The notes beneath the pieces are model-generated. The model did no database searches and was not told the origin of the DNA. It saw nothing but the letters and a program-made list of their open reading frames with translations. Below, in pieces: positions 58,993 through 64,000 of a stretch of DNA of 64,000 nt (its first letter is position 1; each line of letters begins with the position of its first letter). The translations under genes and the position numbers were made by a program. Source of the DNA: UBA11740 sp049273695 (GTDB lineage Bacteria > Acidobacteriota > Blastocatellia > Pyrinomonadales > Pyrinomonadaceae); assembly GCA_049273695.1 (NCBI GenBank), contig JBASRE010000008.1, positions 15,507-79,506 on the forward strand. The letters run 5' to 3'.

Positions 58993-59553
58993 TCACATTG
59001 ATGGCACTCCAACTTGTCGCGCCAGCAGGATGTGCTCTTTCGTCTGGGTTGTCAGAGGCGGTTGCGAGCCGATCTTCGCGCAGACGATCAGAGAATTGTC
59101 TTTGCCGTCCCAACAAGCCTTATCTCGATCGCTAAGGCCGCCAAGCGTCGCTTTGAAGGCCGGTGGAATCGCACCGCCCGCCGGCGGCGTCCCCTTACAG
59201 ACGCAGGCAGTGATTTTCGTTCCACCGCGTAATTCGAGAGATCCGCATTCAGAGTCTTTGGCCTCACAAGTGACCTCGGCCGGATGGTCGCGATCGATGC
59301 GCCTTAAACTAGTTGTGCGATCATCGCTCGTTTTGAAGCTCAATCCAGCTAGTTTCGCGCCGTCAAAGGACAATATCAGCTCACCTTGCTCGCCTCGTTG
59401 CTGTCCACCGAGCAGCGTGACGACAATGGTTCGGGGATCCGGCGAAGGCTCTACAGAACCGGAAACCGGCGCAGTCGCGGGCAGCAGGGCTGCTGAAAGA
59501 GCCGCCGCAATCGCCAGGAACTTCAACGGTGCAAACTTATTTATGGTCTTCAC
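58993..59553 (-). CDS. Secreted protein of unknown function, cysteine-containing
   Basis: 186 residues from GTG 59553, with AAAGGAG 8 nt upstream. Signal peptide (MKTINKFAPLKFLAIAAALSAALL). The mature part is beta-rich, with cysteines in TCEAKDSECGSL, TACVCKG, KACWD and IVCAKIG that could form disulfides. No recognised domain. It lies upstream of a bidirectional terminator and downstream of the CHRD gene on the same strand (112-bp gap). Function unknown. Confidence 0.7.
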   Translation of the reverse strand: MKTINKFAPLKFLAIAAALSAALLPATAPVSGSVEPSPDPRTIVVTLLGGQQRGEQGELILSFDGAKLAGLSFKTSDDRTTSLRRIDRDHPAEVTCEAKDSECGSLELRGGTKITACVCKGTPPAGGAIPPAFKATLGGLSDRDKACWDGKDNSLIVCAKIGSQPPLTTQTKEHILLARQVGVPSM

Positions 59554-59665
59554 CTCTATAACTCCTTTCGTGGTCGACAGGTCGTCACGGCTAAAAACAC
59601 CTCGCCTAATCGTCCATAGGGCAACGAAGTTAACGAGTCTAGTTCCAGATCCTTACACGCGAAAC

Positions 59666-60199
59666 TCAGTGACCACCGTGGCCGCTGTTGCCTTCGATCT
59701 GACTCCTGACCTCACCACCAGGAAATTTTGTTGAGTGCACGTTGGCGTAAGTCTTTCCGGCCCGGATAGCTTTTACAAGCTCGGCGAACTCACCTACCGC
59801 AATACCCTGACCAGCCGGTCCGACGACATTCGCCGCGGTCAGACTTCCGGTAATGGTCGCGGGAGATGGTGGACAAGCTTGCGTGCCAGCCGGAGGAGTA
59901 ACTCCCGGCCCCGGGTTGCCGCACAGCCAGACGCTAATCCCTCCATTAACGTCCTTTTGCCCCAGGTGAATATGAGCCTGAGTTACGCTGCCTTCGAGAT
60001 CTGAATAACTCAGCTCGTAGTCAATCTGCGTCTCATCGGCGCTGATCGTGGCTTGAAACTCACCCTCAGCTTCGGTGGATACTGCCGGCACTTCCGAGAA
60101 TCCGCTGAGGAACTCTCTGATTTTTTTGTTTTGCACCAGAGCCACTGCAGACACCGCGAGCAGAGCAATGAAGCAGAGCGCAATAGTTGCTCGTTTCAT
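59666..60199 (-). CDS. Secreted CHRD-domain protein
   Basis: 177 residues, ATG 60199 with GGAGGG upstream. Signal peptide MKRATIALCFIALLAVSAVA. A single CHRD domain fills the rest: KIREFLSGFSEVPAVSTEAEGEFQATISADETQIDYELSYSDLEGSVTQAHIHLG, VNGGISVWLCGNPGPG, and the end GKTYANVHSTKFPGGEVRSQI. CHRD is a small beta-sandwich domain first described in chordin and common in bacterial secreted proteins; its role in bacteria is not settled. A His-rich tail (GHGGH) could bind metal. Confidence 0.9.
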   Translation of the reverse strand: MKRATIALCFIALLAVSAVALVQNKKIREFLSGFSEVPAVSTEAEGEFQATISADETQIDYELSYSDLEGSVTQAHIHLGQKDVNGGISVWLCGNPGPGVTPPAGTQACPPSPATITGSLTAANVVGPAGQGIAVGEFAELVKAIRAGKTYANVHSTKFPGGEVRSQIEGNSGHGGH

Positions 60200-60576
60200 G
60201 ACTAACCCTCCAACTAAGTTGTCGTGGGGAAACGCGCGTGAATACTAACAGGCTATGGGAGGGACTAATCTATGTGTTTGTAATGTAGTTCGAATGCAAA
60301 AAGATAGTCCCCTTGACCGCGTAGCGGTTGCAGAAGGTAGCCAGGCGTAAGCGACCGCAGGTCGCGCCACCCCTGGATCGAGTTGAAGAGATTGTGCGCC
60401 CTGAAGGGGCGCTATGAATTACATTTTTCAAGGCTCTGCTGTCGCCCGACTCTGCGCGCTTGGGACTCTTATGGGACATGCTCCCCGTGTTATCCCGATG
60501 TATCGGGACTCGCCCACCCGGTTCTACCATCTGTGGCCGCTTCGCGGCTCATAGTCGCTGACACCCAAGTGAGTTA
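60200..60576. other. 377-bp region of palindromic repeats
   Basis: It holds a run of short hairpins: ACCGC-gta-GCGGT (60316-60328), GCGACC-gca-GGTCGC (about 60350-60364), GCGCCC-tgaag-GGGCGC (60396-60412), CCCGAT-gt-ATCGGG (60494-60507) and GGCCGC-ttc-GCGGCT (about 60535-60549). This looks like a patchwork of dispersed REP-type units rather than a gene; the 3' end of the duplicated-domain gene starts at 60577. Confidence 0.55.
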
Positions 60577-61545
60577 CTAGTTGAGCCTATTCAGCGTATA
60601 GCTAAAATCATTGTTTCCTACCAGCAGATTCCGGGAGCGATCCAGAAAGTACAGAACATTGTCATCGGCTTGCAGGAACAGGAGTGAGCCTTGAGATGCG
60701 TCCGGATCTAATTGATAGATCACCGCTCCAGGGTTTGCGCCGACGCCGCGAAGCAGCTTCCAGGTTCCCTTCCTCGTCTGCTCCCGGTAGAAAGTACCGT
60801 CCAACTTGTAAGTAGTCGGAGCGAGTGTCTTTGCATCGTGATAGAGAGTTAGATCCCACTTGACCTTTATACAATCAGGCTCGACCGTTTGGTTCATTTC
60901 TCTCGCAACTTCGACGCAAGGACTGCGCCCGACAAAACGTCCGAGCACCGACGAAGCCGTCGCTCCGGATGATGACAAGTTGGTATTCGATGTTGTCTGA
61001 ACCGGCGTCGCGGCGTCTTTTGATGGATCTGTCGGCGATCGGAGTTTCTCAGTCCGCGATAAAGTGTAACTCCAACCTGCGTGCCCTAAGGCCAGGGCTC
61101 GGTCCGTGTCCAACAGGTGTAGAAGATTTTCGTCCAGCTTCACAAATGCGATCGATTCTTCGGGTCGCTCAGCATCAAGTTTGTAAACCAATAGACCTGA
61201 ATCCGCTCTGGTTCCCTGAGCGATGGACCATTTTCCTTTTCGCTCCGCCTTTGTTCCGCCGTTCTTAAAACCCGTCGTATTTGGTTGAGTCATTCCGTAA
61301 GTGAAGTTGAGCTCGTAGGTCGTGGGAGCGAGCGTGCCCGGCTCCTGATGCAGGCTGAGATTCCACTTGATCATCTCGCAGTCCGCGGATGCCGGGATGC
61401 CCAGCGGTCTTCGAGCAACAGCATCGCAGGGACTGGTGCCAACAAAGACTCCGAGTTGGGAGTGCGCGGACGGCCTGGCGGGCGCGCAGGTTGCGATCAG
61501 AATCAGCGAGAACAAGGCGAGCTCGATAGACATGATACGTTTCAT
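60577..61545 (-). CDS. Exported protein with an internally duplicated domain
   Basis: 322 residues, ATG 61545 with GGAG about 7 nt upstream. The frame extends 20 codons further but without a signal. Signal sequence MKRIMSIELALFSLILIATC, possibly a lipoprotein (cysteine after IAT). Two copies of one domain: about 30-155 (GVFVGTSPCDAV ... MIKWNLSLHQEPGTLAPTTYELNFTYG ... GKWSIAQG ... LLHLLDTDRALALGHAGWSYTLSR) and about 200-322 (GRFVGRSPCVEV ... IKVKWDLTLYHDAKTLAPTTYKLDGTF ... GTWKLLRG ... VLYFLDRSRNLLVGNNDFSYTLNR). Each has one SPC cysteine and another before the KW strand. The pattern (small cysteine-closed beta-barrel with LSL-x-TY) resembles the N-terminal domain of NlpE, but that is only a similarity by eye. 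Confidence 0.7.
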   Translation of the reverse strand: MKRIMSIELALFSLILIATCAPARPSAHSQLGVFVGTSPCDAVARRPLGIPASADCEMIKWNLSLHQEPGTLAPTTYELNFTYGMTQPNTTGFKNGGTKAERKGKWSIAQGTRADSGLLVYKLDAERPEESIAFVKLDENLLHLLDTDRALALGHAGWSYTLSRTEKLRSPTDPSKDAATPVQTTSNTNLSSSGATASSVLGRFVGRSPCVEVAREMNQTVEPDCIKVKWDLTLYHDAKTLAPTTYKLDGTFYREQTRKGTWKLLRGVGANPGAVIYQLDPDASQGSLLFLQADDNVLYFLDRSRNLLVGNNDFSYTLNRLN

Positions 61546-61613
61546 CTTCCAACTCCTACGCAACGAAACCGGGCGGTGCTGCCGCTCGAAAGATTGAGCG
61601 ACCAAATCTCAAT

Positions 61614-63875
61614 CTAACGCGCTTCCGGCGGCATGTTTGTCTCTAAAAATCTCGTCAGCAAATCGAACACGTGCCATAGAGTGTTCGCACCTTCGCTAAT
61701 ACCGTGGCGACGGTTCGGATATGCCATCATCGTGAACTGTTTCTTATTAGCGATCAGCACGTTGGCGAGCACTTCGGTTCCTTTGTAGTGAACGTTGTCG
61801 TCGCCGGTGCCATGCACGATCAGAAGTTTACCTACCAGTCCGGCCGCATGGGTCACCGGTGAGCCAAGTCGATAGTCTTCCCCGTTATCCTGTGGCAAAC
61901 CCATGTAACGCTCCTGATAAATGGTGTCGTAGAAACGTTGGTCGGTGACTGGTGCGATTGACATGCCGACCTGGTAAATATCCGGATAGCGAAACATCTG
62001 GTTGAGAGTCATCGACCCACCGCCGCTCCATCCCCAAATGGCAATCCGTTTCGGATCTACAAACGGCCAGCTTTGCGCGACGCGGGCCGCCGCTGCTTGT
62101 TCTTCGGCGGCGAGCACACCAATCTTGCGGTAGACCACTTTGCGCCAGGCCCGGCCCCGCGGCGCGGGAGTTCCGCGATTATCGAAACTCATAACGACAT
62201 ACCCGTGCTGCGCCAGCATCTGATGCCAGAGATAACGGGTCGACATCCAGCGGTCGAGCACAGTCTGCCCGGCGGGCTCACCGTACACGTAAATCAAAAC
62301 CGGATAACGCTTCGAACTGTCGAAGCGTGGTGGTTTGATCACCCACCCATCGAGAGCTACACCGCCGCCAACGTCGACCTTGATGAACTCGGGCTGATTG
62401 ACATCCAGTTCTTTGACCCTGGCAATCGTGGCCGCGTTGGGAGCGAGTGGGCGAACGACGCGATGGTCCGGCAAGTGAACCAATTCAATTGTCGGCGGCA
62501 AACTGATCGTCGAGAAACTGTGAAAAGCCCAGGTCGCGTTAGGCGAGACTGTATAAGAGTGTGTGCCTGCTTGGCCGGTGGGACTAATACGTTCCGGCCG
62601 GGCATTCCCAGTGAGCGCAATTCGATAGAGATATCGCTGGGTCGCATTGTCAGGTGAGGCGATGTAGTAGAGCCAGCCAGCCTTTTCATCGACGCTTTCA
62701 ATGCTGATCACATCGAAAGCCCCAGGCGTGATGAGCTGCGGCTCAGTGCCGGCTCGGGATGCGACGTAGACGTGCTGCCATCCATCTCGTTCACTGAGCC
62801 AGAGGAAGCGCTTACCATCCGCAAGCCATGGCAGATCGTCAACTTCGACATCGACCCAAGCCTCATCTTTTTCGGCGAGGACAGTTTGGACCTGACCATT
62901 GCGAGCATCTCCGATGATGACGTTGAGCAGATTTTGTCGCCGGTTAAGCTGCAGCAAGACAATCTCGTTTGAGTTCCCTGCCCAGTTCATGCGCACGATA
63001 TAGTTGTTACGCGGGTCGCCGGGAACTTGTAACCAGCGTGTTATCCCGCCGGCGGCGCTGACGACACCGACACGAGCGGCAGAATTTTTCTCTCCGGCTA
63101 CGGGATATTGAATTGTGGTGATTTTCGGGTAGAGCGAATCAGTGTTGTTGATTAAGTGAAAGTCCTGGACACGCTCGGTATCCATTTGCCAGTAAGCAAT
63201 GCTGCGCCCGTCCGGACTCCAACGCCAGCCGTCTCGCAGATCAAGTTCCTCTTCATAAACCCAATCGAATGTGCCATTGATGAATCTCTTCGTTCCGTTG
63301 CGCGTAAGCTGAGTGATGCGCATGGTGGCCGTGTCTTCGACGTAGAGATTGTTCTCGCGCACATAACCCACGCGTGTCCCATCAGGAGAGAACTTGGCAA
63401 ACATCAGCGTGGACGGCGGCGCGTTCTTGCCAATTTGCGAAAGCGCTCTCGCCGCAATGTCGAAGACCCAGTAGTCGCCGCGCGTGTTCTGCCGCCAGAC
63501 TGGTTTTGAATTAGTGAAGATTAAGAGCTTTCGCCCGTCCTTCGACCACGCGTAATCGTCTATCGCCAGCGGCGCCGAGGCATTGCTCGGCACGAGCGAC
63601 GCGGCGGCGATCAAAACGGTGCGAGCGCCGCTCGCTGCTTCATACCGAACTATGTCGCGTGCCTCTTTGTTGGTGGCGGACGGTTCCAAAGTCGTATAGG
63701 CGCTGCCGTCTTCGACCCAACGCGCCGGGCCAAAGGTTTCCGAACGAAACTCATTCGATGCAAATATTCGATCCAGGGTGAGACTGCGTTTATCTGCGAC
63801 TTGAGCATGAGCCGCCAATACAGAAAGAACCATGGCTGCCAACGCGGCGCCCAATAATTTGAGTTTGAATTTCAC
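61614..63875 (-). CDS. Secreted S9B dipeptidyl peptidase (DPP IV-like)
   Basis: 753 residues. Signal peptide MKFKLKLLGAALAAMVLSVLA. A beta-propeller (about 60-480; FDWVYEEELDLRDGWRWSPDGRSIAYWQMD holds the two glutamates that bind the free N-terminus in this family) is followed by an alpha/beta hydrolase with catalytic S617 (WGWSGGGSM), D692 (HGTGDDNVHY) and H724 (YPNRRHGI), all present. It removes N-terminal X-Pro or X-Ala dipeptides, probably in the periplasm. ATG 63875 has only a weak purine stretch upstream. The next gene downstream is 68 bp away on the same strand. Confidence 0.93.
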   Translation of the reverse strand: MKFKLKLLGAALAAMVLSVLAAHAQVADKRSLTLDRIFASNEFRSETFGPARWVEDGSAYTTLEPSATNKEARDIVRYEAASGARTVLIAAASLVPSNASAPLAIDDYAWSKDGRKLLIFTNSKPVWRQNTRGDYWVFDIAARALSQIGKNAPPSTLMFAKFSPDGTRVGYVRENNLYVEDTATMRITQLTRNGTKRFINGTFDWVYEEELDLRDGWRWSPDGRSIAYWQMDTERVQDFHLINNTDSLYPKITTIQYPVAGEKNSAARVGVVSAAGGITRWLQVPGDPRNNYIVRMNWAGNSNEIVLLQLNRRQNLLNVIIGDARNGQVQTVLAEKDEAWVDVEVDDLPWLADGKRFLWLSERDGWQHVYVASRAGTEPQLITPGAFDVISIESVDEKAGWLYYIASPDNATQRYLYRIALTGNARPERISPTGQAGTHSYTVSPNATWAFHSFSTISLPPTIELVHLPDHRVVRPLAPNAATIARVKELDVNQPEFIKVDVGGGVALDGWVIKPPRFDSSKRYPVLIYVYGEPAGQTVLDRWMSTRYLWHQMLAQHGYVVMSFDNRGTPAPRGRAWRKVVYRKIGVLAAEEQAAAARVAQSWPFVDPKRIAIWGWSGGGSMTLNQMFRYPDIYQVGMSIAPVTDQRFYDTIYQERYMGLPQDNGEDYRLGSPVTHAAGLVGKLLIVHGTGDDNVHYKGTEVLANVLIANKKQFTMMAYPNRRHGISEGANTLWHVFDLLTRFLETNMPPEAR

Positions 63876-63954
63876 GTTTGCTCAGTCCGCCTTTCAGTGG
63901 TCAATTTAGACCTGACTTGCGAGACGATCAACCGCGTGCGGGACGGTAGCCCGA

Positions 63955-64000
63955 CCGTGAGGGAGGGCGTGATCAGACGCCTCTACGCCCTCCCTCACGG
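63955..64000. repeat. Inverted repeat at window edge
   Basis: CCGTGAGGGAGGGCGT (63955-63970) and ACGCCCTCCCTCACGG (63985-64000) are perfect 16-bp complements with a 14-nt spacer. It may continue beyond the window. Confidence 0.75.

Overview
The window looks like a chromosome segment of an Acidobacteriota bacterium, most likely class Blastocatellia. This is an inference from three things: very large TonB-dependent receptors with an N-terminal carboxypeptidase-regulatory-like domain (three here), moderately high GC with many small palindromic repeats between genes, and the neighbourhood tig-clpP-clpX-[FHA/AAA+ regulator]-lon-engB-rho. MurE carries the DNPR motif for meso-diaminopimelate, so the cell is probably diderm.

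Layout. Positions 1-10.5 kb hold three outer-membrane receptors (one cut by the window edge), a small frameshifted cysteine-rich secreted peptide and a secreted TPR protein. Positions 10.9-20.7 kb (minus strand) form a peptidoglycan-salvage operon: BadF-type amino-sugar kinase, MurQ, sodium:solute symporter, two-domain NagZ, and a fusion of a beta-lactamase-fold (AmiE-like) domain to a NamZ/DUF1343 domain. These are followed by a secreted HExxH protein and a CADD-type pABA synthase, and a LysR gene is divergent from the operon. Positions 21.7-33 kb (minus) carry a class V aminotransferase, glcF, a three-gene cassette (HicB-like plus two small membrane proteins), ggt, a GlcD-GlcE fusion, an APC permease and murE. 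Positions 33-42 kb hold an N-acyl-D-amino-acid deacylase-like amidohydrolase, a GYD protein, a second amino-sugar group (NagX-like, GH20, SIS-type deaminase), a coiled-coil protein and another APC permease. Positions 42-59 kb are housekeeping: tRNA-Leu(UAG), tig, clpP, clpX, an FHA-GAF-AAA+-Fis regulator, lon, engB, rho, glgA, trxA, purA and tRNA-Lys(UUU). The last 5 kb (minus) encode secreted proteins: an unknown, a CHRD protein, a protein with an internal duplication, and an S9B dipeptidyl peptidase.

How it works together (inference). The salvage operon contains every step from MurNAc-peptide to GlcNAc-6-phosphate: amide cleavage (AmiE-like), GlcNAc release (NagZ), MurNAc release (NamZ), uptake (symporter), phosphorylation (kinase) and lactyl-ether cleavage (MurQ). 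The GH20/NagX/SIS group would handle GlcNAc oligomers and deaminate GlcN-6-P. The nearby D-amino-acid deacylase, gamma-glutamyltransferase, dipeptidyl peptidase and permeases fit a scavenger of cell-wall and peptide debris.

The most unusual feature is repeat content. Palindromic repeats lie in frame inside four genes at linkers or loops (nagZ, glcF, the GlcD-GlcE junction, murE), and the GlcD-GlcE element recurs nested inside another repeat between genes. Separately, seven intergenic sites carry short tandem repeats (mostly about 7 nt) arranged as inverted arms, with a different unit at each site. In one case they encode the C-terminal tail of trigger factor.
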